Positions 12,749 to 23,750 of a stretch of 64,000 nucleotides of DNA are shown here, piece after piece (position 1 is the stretch's first letter; each line of letters begins with the position of its first letter). The position numbers and the translations under genes were made by a program. The stretch is from assembly GCF_000002425.4 (NCBI RefSeq), contig NC_037258.1, positions 4,830,024 through 4,894,023 of the forward strand. Reading direction: 5' to 3'. Below the pieces are notes generated by a model that searched no databases, was not told the DNA's origin, and worked only from the letters and a program-made list of their open reading frames with translations. This DNA is from Physcomitrium patens. Taxonomy: Eukaryota; Streptophyta; Bryopsida; Funariales; Funariaceae.

Positions 12749-14308
12749 TATTATGTAATAATACAATTATATGGTAAAAATAAAAACATGGATATTATTA
12801 TAGAAGAGCCTAATATGAAGATGTAGAAAAATAAGGATAAATAATAGGAAGGTAATAAAAAGTTTAGTCTTAATACTGCCTTTTAAGCAATGAACTTTTA
12901 TTTATTATGTAGGAGTATAAATGCTTCAAAACAAAGTAAATGAGATAAATAATTGAAATAGGTATGTTAAAAAGAGAATAATCAATAGGTTTAAGTAAAA
13001 ATTACTTCAAATTACTAAATATTGATACCCAAAGCAAATTGGTTGTCAACTTGTATCAAAATCAAATGCCAAGGAACAAAATTACGTACCTACAGCAATT
13101 TTGGAGATTTTTTGTAGATGAAAGATCAAGATTTGAGAGCATACTTAATAGGATTTTTTTAAGTATTGATTTTGAGTCATTTGAGTATGTAGTGATTTTG
13201 TAAGAGCTTTGCAAAATCAAAGTTTTTTTGGGTGATTTTGGAATTAGTGAAATAAGAAAAATATTACATTTTGGAGAATTTTGTAAGTTTGGTAGTAGAT
13301 CTACAATTCAGATTTTGAAGACTTATGTAAGTAGTTGTCTAAAGTATATGTGATAACTTTGAGCTTCATCAAATAATTGAGTAAAAGATTATTGAATTTC
13401 AAGTAGGTTGAGATCTTGGAAATTAGATTTTAATGGGCATTTAAGATATTCAAGATCTTCACCGATCTACTAATTAGATTGGAGTAAAATTTATGTGTGA
13501 GAGTATAAGACTTAATTTGCTATATATACGTGAAATTTAAGAACAATTGAATAGTTTGGAAAGGAGATAATGGTGTTGGAAGTTCAATGTTTAGATTGGA
13601 GTAGGAGGCCATCCGATACTCGAGTAGTTTTTAGGATTTTTCTTCCAGTTGGTAAGTGCAAATACCTTCAAATTTTGTGTATTTGTTGCCAACTTAATTG
13701 TTGAAAAATATATAAAATTTTAGGCAAGATCAATGATTTAATTGATAAATATTGAGATTTTAAATTATGCTAGGATTAGATTGAGTTGATTAGGTTTTGG
13801 ATAGGATTTGATTTAGGATTAAATTTGGATTAGGATTTAAGATTTGGTTAGGATTTAGATTTGGAGTAGAATTTAGAATTTGATTTAAGATTTACTTAAG
13901 ATTTAGAGTTGATGGTTTTTTTAGGATTTAAGATTTAAGATATGTTTAAGATTTAGAATTTAAGTTTTGGTATAGGATTTTAATTAAGGCTAAATTAAGA
14001 CTTGATTGAGATTTATTTAAGATATATTTGTAATTATTTTAATATTTCTTTAAAAAAAATTTGAAATTCTTTTAAGATTTATTGTAGATTTTTTTTTAAT
14101 TATTTTAAGATTTCTTATTGTTTATTTTTTTGTAATTTCTTTATGATTTATTTTGAATTTGATTAAAGCTTTTTTAGAATTATTAAAGTTTAATTAAAAT
14201 TTATTTAGTATTCTATTAGAATTAAGATTTTTTTATTATAATTTCCATTCTACCTACTACAATTAGGTACCTAGTACATTCTCGAGCAAGACTTCACGTA
14301 ATACAACA
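12749..14308 (+). mobile_element. Solo LTR of family B, copy 1
   Basis: It starts with a decayed version of TGTCGTGATGTAACAC and ends CACGTAATACAACA. It interrupts integrase of element G, whose reading resumes at 14,309 (HSKIHALAL, then FFDTIFFDHRLPHVIISDHD). Left flank GCAC and right flank ACAC are consistent with a 4-base target-site duplication with one transition. The tail after 14,260 (CATTCTCGAGCAAGACTTCACG) is shared with the LTR of young element N. No internal region is present. Confidence 0.75.
13760..13990 (+). repeat. Degenerate TTTAGG-type array inside LTR B copy 1
   Basis: This is a run of variants of GATTTAGGATTTGGTT and shorter units. The same array lies at the same place in the other three family B copies but with different lengths. 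Confidence 0.75.
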
Positions 14309-14512
14309 ACACTCGAAAATTCATGCCTTAGCACTTATACAGATCTTTTTTGATACTATCTTTTTTGACCATAGATTACCTCATGTCATCATATCAGATC
14401 ATGATCCATACTTCACAAGAAGTTTTTGACAGACCTTGTTCAAACTACTAGATACATGACTTGCCATGTCCACGACCTTCCATCCCCAAACAAATGCCAA
14501 ATAAGGCATTTT
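14309..14512 (+). mobile_element. Element G integrase, middle block
   Basis: The stretch between two solo LTRs reads as the integrase core: FFDTIFFDHRLPHVIISDHD, then LAMSTTFHPQTNA. This is the conserved region between the second catalytic aspartate and the glutamate end of Ty3 integrases. Confidence 0.7.
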
Positions 14513-16303
14513 TGTGATGTAACACAAATAATAGGTAAAAGAAGTAAAAAATCTATTATATTATAATAGATCTTACTCCAAATATTGTAGCAAATTATCT
14601 TAGAAAATAGACAATAGAAGATTTAAATGTTTAAAAAAAAATAGAAGTAAAGATTTAAATTCTATCTTTTTGCAAAGTAGGCTTTTACTTACTTTGTAAA
14701 GCCATAAATTAGGTAAAATAAGGTAGATTAAAAAAATAAAGAATATGAGCATATGAAGGAAGAAGTTAGGAGTTGACTGGAATAAAAATTAATTCAAAAG
14801 GAAAAAATTTGATATACAAAGAGGACCAATTATCAACTTAGGTAGAAATCAAATCCTAAGGCACAAAATTAGGCATGGATGGCAACTCGGAGGTTTTTGG
14901 CAAATTAGAGAGTAAAATTTGAGAGCAGACTTGGTAGAATTTCTTTAATTATTGATTTTAAAGGAATTAAATATATAATAACTTTGCAAGAGCTTTGCAA
15001 ATTTATATTTATTTTAGGTGACTTTAGAATTTATGAAATAAAAGGGATATTATATTTTGGAGAATTTTGTAAGTTTGATTGTAGATCTATGGTTTAAATT
15101 TTGATGACTTATAAAAATAATTATCTAAAGTATATATTATAAGTTAAAGCTTGATCAAAAAATTAAATTGAAGGCTATTGAATTTCAAGTAGGTTGAGGT
15201 CTCAAAAATTGGACTTTGAGAGGCAATAAGGATTTTTAAGATCTTTAGCAATCTATCAGTTGGATTGAGGTAAAATTTATATTTAAGGATAATAGACTTA
15301 ATTTCATATATAAATATAAAATTTGAGAATAATTGAATAATTTAATCAAGAGATATTGATATTGAAAGTTCAACATTTAGATTGAAGTAAAAAGTTGGCC
15401 AACACCTAAGTGGATTTTAGGATTTTCTTCTATTTAATAAGTGTTATTATCTTCAAATTTTGTGTACTTATTACCAACTTAGTTTTTGAAAAGTGTATAA
15501 ATTTTTAAGTAAGATCAATGGTCCAATTGATAGATATTAAGATTTTAAACTATATTAGGATTAGATTGGATAGGGTTAGGATTTGGTTTTGGATTTGGTT
15601 TAGGATTTATGATTTGTCTAGGATTTTATTTAAGATTTAGGATTTGATTTAAAATTTTATTTAGGATCTAGGATTTGATTTAGGATTTGATTTAGGATTT
15701 AAGATTTATCTAAGATTTGATTTAGGAATTGATTTAGGATTTAGGATTTGTCTAAGGTTTGATTTAGGGTTTGGTTTAGGATCTAGGGTTTGATCTAGGA
15801 TTTGATTCAAGATTTAGGATTTGTCTAGGATTTGATTTAGAATTTGATTTAGGATATAAGGTTTGTCTAGGATTTGATTTAGATTTTGGTTTAGGATTTA
15901 GTATTTATCTAAGGTTTGATTTAGAATTTGTTTTAGGATTTAGAATTTGTCTATAATTTGATTGAATTCTATTAGGATTTTAATTAGAGTTAAATAAGAA
16001 CTTCATTGAGATTTATTTAAGATATATTTTTGATTAATTTATTATTTTTAAAGCTTCTTAAGAATTCTTTTAAGATTTATTGTAGATTTTCTTTCAACTC
16101 CTTTAAGATTTTTTATTATTTCTTTTATAATTTCTTTAAGATTTCTTTTGAATTTGATTAAAGCTTGTTTACTGTTGTTAAGGTCTAATTTGAATTTATT
16201 TAATACTCTATTAGAATTAGGATTTTGTTGTTACAATTTCCATTCTAACTTCCATAGCTAAGTGCTTGGTATACACTTAAGCAAAACTTCACGTAATATG
16301 ATA
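14513..16303 (+). mobile_element. Solo LTR of family B, copy 2
   Basis: It starts TGTGATGTAACAC and ends in a decayed CACGTAATATGATA. It aligns with copy 1 over its length, and element G integrase continues on both sides. The internal TTTAGG-type array (about 15,545-15,965) is roughly twice as long as in copy 1. No internal coding region is present. Confidence 0.75.
15545..15965 (+). repeat. Degenerate TTTAGG-type array inside LTR B copy 2
   Basis: About 420 bp of repeated GATTTAGGATTTGTCTAG-like units and their variants. A longer period of about 50 to 70 bp (blocks ending in GTCTAGGATTTGATT) is visible on top of the short unit. Confidence 0.8.
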
Positions 16304-16709
16304 GTCTATAAATCAGACCTTAAAGCATATGCTATGGACATTTGTGGCATTTCATTATAATAATTGAGATCAATATTTTATCTCCTTAGAATTTTCTTAT
16401 AATAATAATATTTAAGTAAGTACTAGTAATTCACCTTTTTAAAAAAAATATCAAACAACATCTAATTATGTGAGCAACTCTCTATTGTCTTATTGATATC
16501 AATAGCTCAATAATAAAAGAGTTTATATAATAGCTTAAAAGAGCCTTACAAGAGGCATGGCACCGCTTTCTTATCACACAAAATCAACAGAAGTAATATG
16601 GAGAGAACCATCGACAATACAAGTCCTTTCAAAATAGTGATCAAGTATTACTCTCTATCGCCAACTTGCCACTTGTTATACCAACTCAAATTTATAAATT
16701 GGCACCTTG
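16304..16709 (+). mobile_element. Element G integrase, C-terminal block
   Basis: It reads EFSYNNNI near 16,390 and LYRQLATCYTN near 16,650-16,690, matching the end of the integrase core and the following GPY/F-like region. The family A solo LTR at 16,710 interrupts it. Confidence 0.6.
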
Positions 16710-17271
16710 TGTCATGGACATATATATGTAAATGAATAATTATCTATATGATTATATAGAAGTAGATAAAAATAGATAAAAATAGATAAAAGTATGTTAA
16801 TTCCATAATATCTTCTATAAAAGCTTTTTAAAAGCTTCATAGATGCTGCTTTGACTTTATAGATTTATAATATATTTTTAGATTAGAAACATCGTCAATA
16901 AGTTAGTCATGTACTACACATGTTGATAGCTTGAAGAACAAGCTAATTATATGGTGTACACATAGAAAACTTGCTTTATAAGTTAAAACATGTGTCTTAT
17001 AAAATAAATACATATTAGAGGTCCTATAGAATATTGCTACATATCTCTTAGTTAGATAGTATATATAGAAGCAAGAATGAAGCCCTCTTCACTCTTGTCA
17101 ATTCCTTTCTTGCTTCTAGTCTAGATACAAGAATCTCTGGTTCTTGTCTTTTGGCAATAGTCATTTAAGTTTCTTTTTAATATACATACTACTTTATTTT
17201 TATTTTTTTACTTTTATTTTGATACAAATTTCTTATGTTTATGCATCTTCTTCCAATTTATGTCCTTGACA
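16710..17271 (+). mobile_element. Solo LTR of chromovirus family A
   Basis: It runs from TGTCATGGACAT to TGTCCTTGACA. Flanks CCTTG (16,705-16,709) and TCTTA (17,272-17,276) form a 5-base target-site duplication with two transitions. It is the best preserved family A LTR here and shows a TATA box followed about 30 bases later by CACTCTTGTCAA. Confidence 0.85.
17059..17101 (+). promoter_or_regulatory. LTR family A core promoter and likely transcript start
   Basis: GTATATATAG lies at about 17,059-17,068. CACTCTTGTCAA is at 17,090-17,101, about 30 bases downstream, where transcription would be expected to begin. This 12-mer is the exact complement of TTGACAAGAGTG, the inferred ancestral sequence just inside the family A LTR, which suggests a self-priming role. 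Confidence 0.6.
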
Positions 17272-17633
17272 TCTTAATGGCTTAGACCTTTTTATATTTT
17301 GGGGATGATTTTTGATATTATATATAGCCTCAAGCTTCTACTACATATTTGGATCCATCCATCTTTCATGTTTTGAAATTCACAAAATTTCATACCAAGC
17401 CAAGGTGCTTTCTAGACTGACATCAACTACTGCTACTACTAATTGTAGTTGATGACCAACAAGAATATGAAGTGGACAATATTTTGGAGCATTGTTATTT
17501 ATGTCATGGCAGTGGACAACCACAACTTCAATACAAAGTCTTTTAGAAAGATTATTCCATCCATGATGTAACATAAGAGCTTGCATAGAACCTCAGTCAT
17601 TGCTTAGAAATAATTTAGAAACATCATTAGGAG
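17272..17633 (+). other. Element G 3' untranslated region
   Basis: The stretch lies between the solo LTR and the right LTR of G. A minus-strand open frame of 68 codons (17,380-17,586) has no recognisable motif. The small imperfect inverted repeat TCAACTACTGCTACTACTAATTGTAGTTGA lies near 17,422-17,451. No gene is supported. Confidence 0.4.
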
Positions 17634-18132
17634 TAAAATAAAGAAGTTCTCTATTAATAGAGGGAGATTAATTAATAAGAGATATATATAAGATATTTGT
17701 ATTGTTGACTTATAGAGATAGATAATTGAAGGCATATTTGAGAAGTTTATAGAAGTTTCTAGAATTAGAGTTAGGTTAGTGGACTATATAGGATCTATCA
17801 TAGAATATTCTAAAAAAATCTTAGGATGATTATTTAGGTAGGGCCTATTATAGAATATTCTAAAAAAGATTAAGGATAATTATTTAAATAGAATTTATTA
17901 TTAAAAATTCCAAGATGGTTGAAAAAAATATAAATAAGATTAGCCAAGGCCATTTGGACATCTAGTCAAATATGGCTTTGGATCCTTTCTCTTAGTAAAG
18001 TTTAAATTTACATCTTCTTATTCAATTCTGTTCTATTTTCTTTTATTGTGGTCTACTCTATCCTACATTGTGATGGAATTTATATTGCTATGGTTTAAAA
18101 GGGTCTTAGATTTTTGAGATAGTCTCATTTCA
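17634..18132 (+). repeat. 3' LTR of element G
   Basis: It aligns with 7,825-8,256 and ends CATTTCA. It carries an extra duplicated unit of about 60 bp around 17,770-17,890 (GAATATTCTAAAAAA twice). Confidence 0.65.
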
Positions 18133-18580
18133 TCTTAATTTTTTATATATTTTTTCTTGATTTTAATTTAATCTCTATAAATGACTAAAAATGAAAAAAT
18201 TAATCTAGCATAATTCAAAAATATATTTAGATATATTAGATCTTTTTATATCTTTAAAAAATATATACTCTTAATTTGACTATATTTTCTAAAATCCGCA
18301 AGTTGGCAACTTCTAGTTCCGTGAAACTTTGAATAACTCCTAATCTAAGTACCTAAATAACTCAGGAATTTATAAAGGTGCTTTAGGGACTTTAAAAAAA
18401 ATCTTAGCTAAAAATAAAATTCTTATCTATCAAATAATTCCATTACTCTGGTTTTTTAACAATGTCAATATATTATTTTTAATTAATACTTCTATCTAAA
18501 TTAATATTAAAATCTAACTAAGTTACATATTTTGATACTAACTACTAAAAAAAATACTTATTTATTCTTATTTTCTTTTA
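18133..18580. other. Unassigned AT-rich stretch
   Basis: No protein motif, LTR or tandem repeat is recognised. It contains a short less decayed patch with CCGCAAG and TTCCGTG near 18,296-18,325. Confidence 0.4.
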
Positions 18581-18649
18581 AAAAGTCTTAAAATATAAAA
18601 TAATGAAGACAAAAATAAAAGAAGCTTAAGAACAATAAAAGATCAATAT
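18581..18649 (+). mobile_element. Chromovirus I, short left part before the nested element H
   Basis: AATGAAGAC...AAAAGATCAATAT aligns with the integrase C-terminal coding region of chromovirus C near 9,870-9,905. The same reading resumes at 33,440, so element H sits inside it. Confidence 0.55.
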
Positions 18650-19080
18650 TGTTAGGGACCATATATAAGACAAGGATTCAAGACTAAGAAATAGAATTAA
18701 CTAGACATTAGAACAACAATTGGATACAAGACAAGAAGATTCTAGTTAGACCTCAAGAAGTGAGTTGTCAAGATTGTGGATCTCTTCAACCTCGACTCCT
18801 ATATATACTATGTCCTAAGAAGATTCTTGAGAAGTTTCTATGGGGCTTGAGAACAAAGCAAGCCTAAGATCCTTCTTCAACAACTTCTTAAATCATCTAA
18901 AGCCTTTTAGAATCTTCTAAGACCTCCTATGACCTTCTAGAACTTTCTTAGAATCTATTGGAACCTTTTGAAACCTTATGGAACCTCTTAGAACCTTCAA
19001 GAGCCTTCTTAGAACCTACTGGTACCTTCTAAAATCTTTTAGAACCTTTAGAAATCGTCTTTAATTGTATATCTATGACA
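18650..19080 (-). repeat. 3' LTR of chromovirus H
   Basis: It pairs with 32,989-33,439. On the minus strand a TATA box (complement of 18,799-18,809) is followed about 30 bases later by CACAATCTTGACAA (complement of 18,765-18,778), similar to the complement of the sequence just inside the LTR. The body contains a run of repeated words such as TTCTAGAACCT in many variants (18,900-19,060). Confidence 0.85.
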
Positions 19081-19689
19081 TCACCTCTTCTTATGGCTTT
19101 GAGGTCTCTAAGAATAATGTTGTAGCAAACTAGTATATGTGCAAAAAGTTGAAGATCTATTGCATAATGTCCGCTATATATTTTAGTTGTTTTCTACAAG
19201 GTAAGTGGTTCATATGCCCTTGTAGCCATTGATAGTACTCTAAACCTTCTATTTGTAATCAAACATAAACTTTGGTATCTTCATTATGGAATTGTCCTAC
19301 AAACACTCTTTTTGGATGTCCTTCATAGGCATGTTCTACCTCGAATACAATTATGAGTGACCTATTATTAGGTATCTTTTGACGTCTTCGTGGTTCATAT
19401 AGCTCTTCATCTCGGGATCATCTTTGCAAGCTACTTGGTTGAGATGGTATGACCAGCAAGGCATCTATCTCTTGACTATCCATATCATATAAAGTAGATA
19501 AGATCAAAAGAATATAAATAAGCTATGGTCATAAACTCAAACTACTGACTTATGCTATTCTAAATATTTGACAACAATTGCCTCTTCAGAGGTTGCCTCT
19601 TCTTCTTCTTTATGATGCCAAGAACTAAGAATCTTCATGGTGAAGCCATCTTAACAAGCTACCGTTCTTCATTTTGCTACTTTTGGTCT

Positions 19690-19875
19690 GAATAGATGTC
19701 ATTGATGGAACCTTCAAACCTTCATTTGTACATTTATAAGGTTTCTAGCTGATTCCCACATACAATCGTTGATATCATATCTGCGCCAATGGACTAGATA
19801 TTCAAGCCTTTCATATCTTATCCTTGAATCTAATACCTCTTCTACTTCAAATTCAATATGATCATTGCTTTCAAC
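19690..19875 (-). mobile_element. Chromodomain region of chromovirus H
   Basis: The minus strand reads EFEVEEVLDSRIRYERLEYL followed by VHWRRYDINDCMWESARNL. This is a recognisable chromodomain (E-V-E-x-I-L-D-x-R, then Y-L-V-x-W, then W-E), the defining module of chromoviruses, which binds modified histone H3 and targets integration. It lies directly downstream of integrase. Confidence 0.8.
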
Positions 19876-19914
19876 CATAGGAGGTCATGGTTGTCTTCGA
19901 TCTATTATATTTGA

Positions 19915-20960
19915 TTTTTTATATCTTTCCAAAAGTGAAACATGAAAGATTAGATGAAGGTAACTCTAAGTGATAAGTTACGTAATTAATTTGTTTCTGA
20001 ATCACAAATGGTTCCAGCCTTTGGTAGTCCAACTTATCACATGACTTGTCTATTTTTATATTACACCAAAGAATCCATACTTTATCACCTACTTGAAATG
20101 GAGGATGTTTCTTCCTCAATTCATCTGCCAGTAGCTTATAACGTTGTTGAGCCTTTTCTAGGTGAGTCTTTAAAGTTGCTTGAAGTTCAACCATCTTTGT
20201 AGTAAACTCCTCTGATGTTGGATTTGTTGATTTTGAAGGCTCTATCATATCCAACTTTCGATGATGATCATACTTTGAGTAGAATGGTATTTTCTGCATA
20301 GATGCATGGATTGTGTTGTTATATGCAAACTCTACCAACGATAAGTAGAAAGTCCAATTATCTTGTTGATAGTTGATGGTGCACCTCAAATATTATTCAA
20401 GAATTTAATTAATCTACTTTGTTTGGCCATCAATATGAAGATAGAAGGCAGAAGAAAGGTTGATGCCAATCTTAAGAATCTTAAAAAGTGCCTTCCAAAA
20501 CCTTGATACAAATTGTGGCCTATGATGTGACACAATATCATGTAGCAATCCATAGTAACAATAGACATTGTCAATAAAGAGTCGTATCATCTCTTCATTA
20601 ATAATTAACTTCTTGCAAAGTATAAAATATGCTATCTTGGTCAATCGATCAACAATAACAAAGTTAGTATCAAATGAGTTTGATGGTGGAAGATTTGTAA
20701 TGAAATCCATAGAAATAGATGACCATGATTGTCTTGAAATAGGAAGAGACTAAAGAAGTCCATATGGCTGATGTTGAGGATTTTTTGACCTTGAACAAGT
20801 ATCACATGATAGTACAAATTTCTTAATATCTTTTTATATTTTGAGCCACCAAAGGTCTCTAGATAGAAGTTCCAAGGTCTTCTTGAATCTAAAATATCGG
20901 ATTGTAGGAAAATCATGGTGTGTTTTAAGAACGTGCAGGCGAGTTGGTCCTTCAAGAATG
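19915..20960 (-). mobile_element. Integrase region of chromovirus H
   Basis: The minus strand shows the integrase core: MDFITNLPPSNSFDTNFVIV, then LTKIAYFILCKK, then DIVSHHRPQFVSRFWKALF and SAFYLHIDGQTK. The C-terminal part reads RCTINYQQDNWTFYLSLVEF and FQVGDKVWIL. The zinc-binding N-terminal part is upstream at about 20,760-20,960. The order matches Ty3 chromovirus integrases. Confidence 0.8.
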
Positions 20961-21099
20961 AATAAATGTTCTTCAAAGAAGAAGAAGTTGTCTTCATACT
21001 TGAATTTAAAAGACTCTTTAGGAAGGTTGTTGGGAAGTTTCTTGATATTAAGAACAAAAAAGTCTATATTTGAGGCTTTACGAACCTAATCAAGAAATG

Positions 21100-22428
21100 A
21101 TAAATCCACAAACATTAATACATTGATCGCTCAAAGATAAAATTGCTCAGGTTTTAACAAGGTTGTCTATTATTGATCAAATGTTACCTCGTCTTTTTTT
21201 GGTTTAAGGTAAGAACATCTTGATAATGCATCTGATAACCTTTGTTGGCTCCAGGGTTGATATATGATATAAAAGGCAAATCATGATAAAGATATATTCC
21301 GAAGTACTTGGCAACGGTTCAATACTTGAACTGACATGAAGTATTGAAGATTCTTATGATTTGTATATATAATCACCTAATGAAAGGTGCCTTCAAGAAA
21401 GTGGTGCCATTTTTAGAAAGAATCTATGGTAGCAAGTAGCTCTTTATAATGGATTTCATAATTAATTTCTACTACTGAGAATTTTTAAGAATATAATGTA
21501 ATTAGATGAAATTTGGCATCTTCTCCATATTGTGATAAAACTGCTCCCAATACAAAGTCTAAAAAATCAATTTCTATAAAATATGGCTTGTTGAAATCTG
21601 AAAGTATCAAAATTGGAGCTATTAAAAAAGCATCTTTTAAGCTTTGAAAAGCTTTCTTTGCTTTAGGGCCCCAGTTTAGTTTGTCCTTGTGTGTCAACTA
21701 TATAAAAGGAGCAACAATTTTGGAGTAATTCTTAACAAAAAATCCTATGGAAGTTTGTAAATCAAAGAAAGCATTGGATATCACATACAGTTTTTGATTT
21801 TATCCAATTGATGATTACTTATACATTCTTTGGATCCATAAAAAGATCTTTGTTAGAAATAATATTTCTAACAAATTTGACTTGAGGTGCATGAAATACA
21901 CACTTCTGTAGTTTTGCATGTAGCCTAGCACTTTGTAGCTTTTCCAATACAATGCAGACATATTTTTCATGGTCTTTTAAATTCTTGAAAAAGATCATAA
22001 TATCATCTAAATAGATCACAATAAAGTCATTAAGATACTCATAAAATATATCATTTATTAAGCATGACATTGTATTCAAAATGTCCATACCTAGTGCAAA
22101 AAGCTGTCTTCCATTCATCTTCCTCTTTAATGCATACAAAGTTATATGCACCTTGTATATCAATCTTTATAAAGATCTTTGCTTATCTAAGTTGATCAAG
22201 AAGTCTTGATATCAATGGCAATGGATATCAATTCTTTATTGTGGTTTTATTAAGATCACAATAATCGACACACATTTGTAAGGATCCATCTTTCTTCTTC
22301 ACAAATGATATCGTAGCACCAAGTAGTGACTTAGAATGTCAAATAAAATTCTTAGCTAGATTTTTTTCAATATACTCTTTTAAAGTTATAAGCTTATTAT
22401 GGAATAAATTGAAGATGGATCCAAACGG
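21100..22428 (-). mobile_element. RNase H and reverse transcriptase region of chromovirus H (left of N)
   Basis: Around 21,485-21,700 the minus strand reads KLNWGPKAKKAFQSLKDAF and KPYFIEIDFLDFVLGAVLSQ, the start of Ty3 RNase H. Around 21,819-22,163 it reads FIVIYLDDIMIFFKNLKDHE, the reverse transcriptase palm with the YLDD catalytic motif. The rest of the reverse transcriptase lies on the other side of element N at about 30,981-31,260. Confidence 0.8.
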
Positions 22429-22463
22429 TGTCGTGTTATAACACGAGTATACAGTGAAAATAA

Positions 22464-22506
<43 letters not shown>

Positions 22507-23746
22507 ATTTTATTAATATTCAGTTACCTCGAATATTGGGAGCATCGACCAACTCCAACGCAAATACCGAGTGGTCAGGTTCAGTCACCCCGTTACAGTC
22601 AGCCGGGGCATACTGAAATGCTCCGTTCGATTCTAATAACGGGAGTTAGCAGGATGAGAAGGACCAATTCACACGACGGATTTGAAGAGCCAATTGGATC
22701 CAATTTCGAGAATCCAATCCGGGTCCTCTTACCCAATATGAGACCTGTATTGGTGGGGCAACCCAATGCAGTCTAGTTACGGAAAAATCCAGGTTACTAC
22801 GGGCATCTTACCCAATATGGGACCTGAATTGGTCGGGCGACTCAATGTGGTCCCGATTACGGGGTTTCGATTCTGTTTTGGGCTGTCTTGTTCTCTGTGT
22901 CGTTTCAGGGAACATTATTTACGGTAAATGGATCTCTTAAAGGTAAAAACGGAGGAGAAGGCCTTGATGACGTGAGCCAATTTTGGATCTAAGCTCTGAC
23001 GGTGGGAGCCAATTCCGGATCTAAGATGGAAGATTGAAGAAATTCAGAGGATAAGGTTAGGGGAGAATATAGTTTTAGGGAGGGAGGTTTTTTTTCTTTT
23101 TTCGGGGAATCGGGGGGGGAGCTAGTTTTCAAGCTTTTGCAAGGTTACCAGTTCAGTTTTTTATTGGGGGGTTTTGAAGATCAAGGGAATTAGAGAGAGG
23201 AGCTTCATGCTTTGGGTCGGGGAAGGAAAGACATAGAATTTGGATTTTTCTTCTTCGTAGAGTTTTGGGAAGACTAAGGCAATCGCTGCTGAAGTCAGTG
23301 TTGTAATGGTGAATCAAGATTTTTAAATGAAGTGGGTTTGAGTACTCTTGACTGTTTTATAAAATCGAGTTACGTCTGTGATTGAAGGATTAAAAGGGTG
23401 TCTATAGGATTGAGTATGCGGAGTGAATGAAATTTATGGGGTTAATTTAATAGGACAGTCAGTGGAAACAAGATCGTAAGTACAAAGGGGTATTGAAGAT
23501 TAACAATTTGGGTTGTTCGGGGTTCTCTGTAACGTCTAGAGACCTACCGGCTGGGGCAAAAAAAAAAAAAAAGACTTCGACAAGCAGTCGAAGAGCACCC
23601 GTATAGATTTACGGTACATTGTTGCAGTCGTTTATATTCCGACAGTCAAAAACTGATAGACTGCTTGACTATCGGCGAATATCCATACTACCTTCTACAA
23701 CCAGAAGCCCGGCGCGTTCTCGAGCAGGAAAGCACGTAATACGACA
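22429..23746 (+). repeat. 5' LTR of element N
   Basis: It is about 1.32 kb with TG and CA ends. The first 18 bases contain the perfect palindrome TCGTGTTATAACACGA (22,431-22,446). A long A-run follows at about 22,470-22,503. The tail TTCTCGAGCAGGAAAGCACG resembles the tail of the family B solo LTRs. It retains many CG words, unlike the older repeats. Confidence 0.9.
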
Positions 23747-23750
23747 TAAG

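Larger units (their letters stand above)
7825..18132 (+). mobile_element. Old Ty3/gypsy element G with its own LTR pair, interrupted by at least five insertions
   Basis: Direct repeats at 7,825-8,256 and 17,634-18,132 share a long unique block (for example GCCATTTGGACAT, then CCTTTCTCTTAGTAAAGTTT) and act as LTRs. A decayed tRNA-iMet primer site follows the left one. Internal Ty3 polymerase is readable on the plus strand: reverse transcriptase at about 11,190-11,570, RNase H at about 11,760-12,300, integrase in three blocks up to 16,709. Between these blocks lie segment M, truncated chromovirus C, two family B solo LTRs and one family A solo LTR. Most of gag and protease is not seen and was probably lost. 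It is heavily broken and old. Confidence 0.65.

Noticed and set aside
15545-15965. Interstitial telomere array
   Set aside because: The units are degenerate, mostly GATTTAGGATTT rather than TTTAGGG, and always lie inside the same LTR family, so it is an LTR feature and not a former chromosome end.
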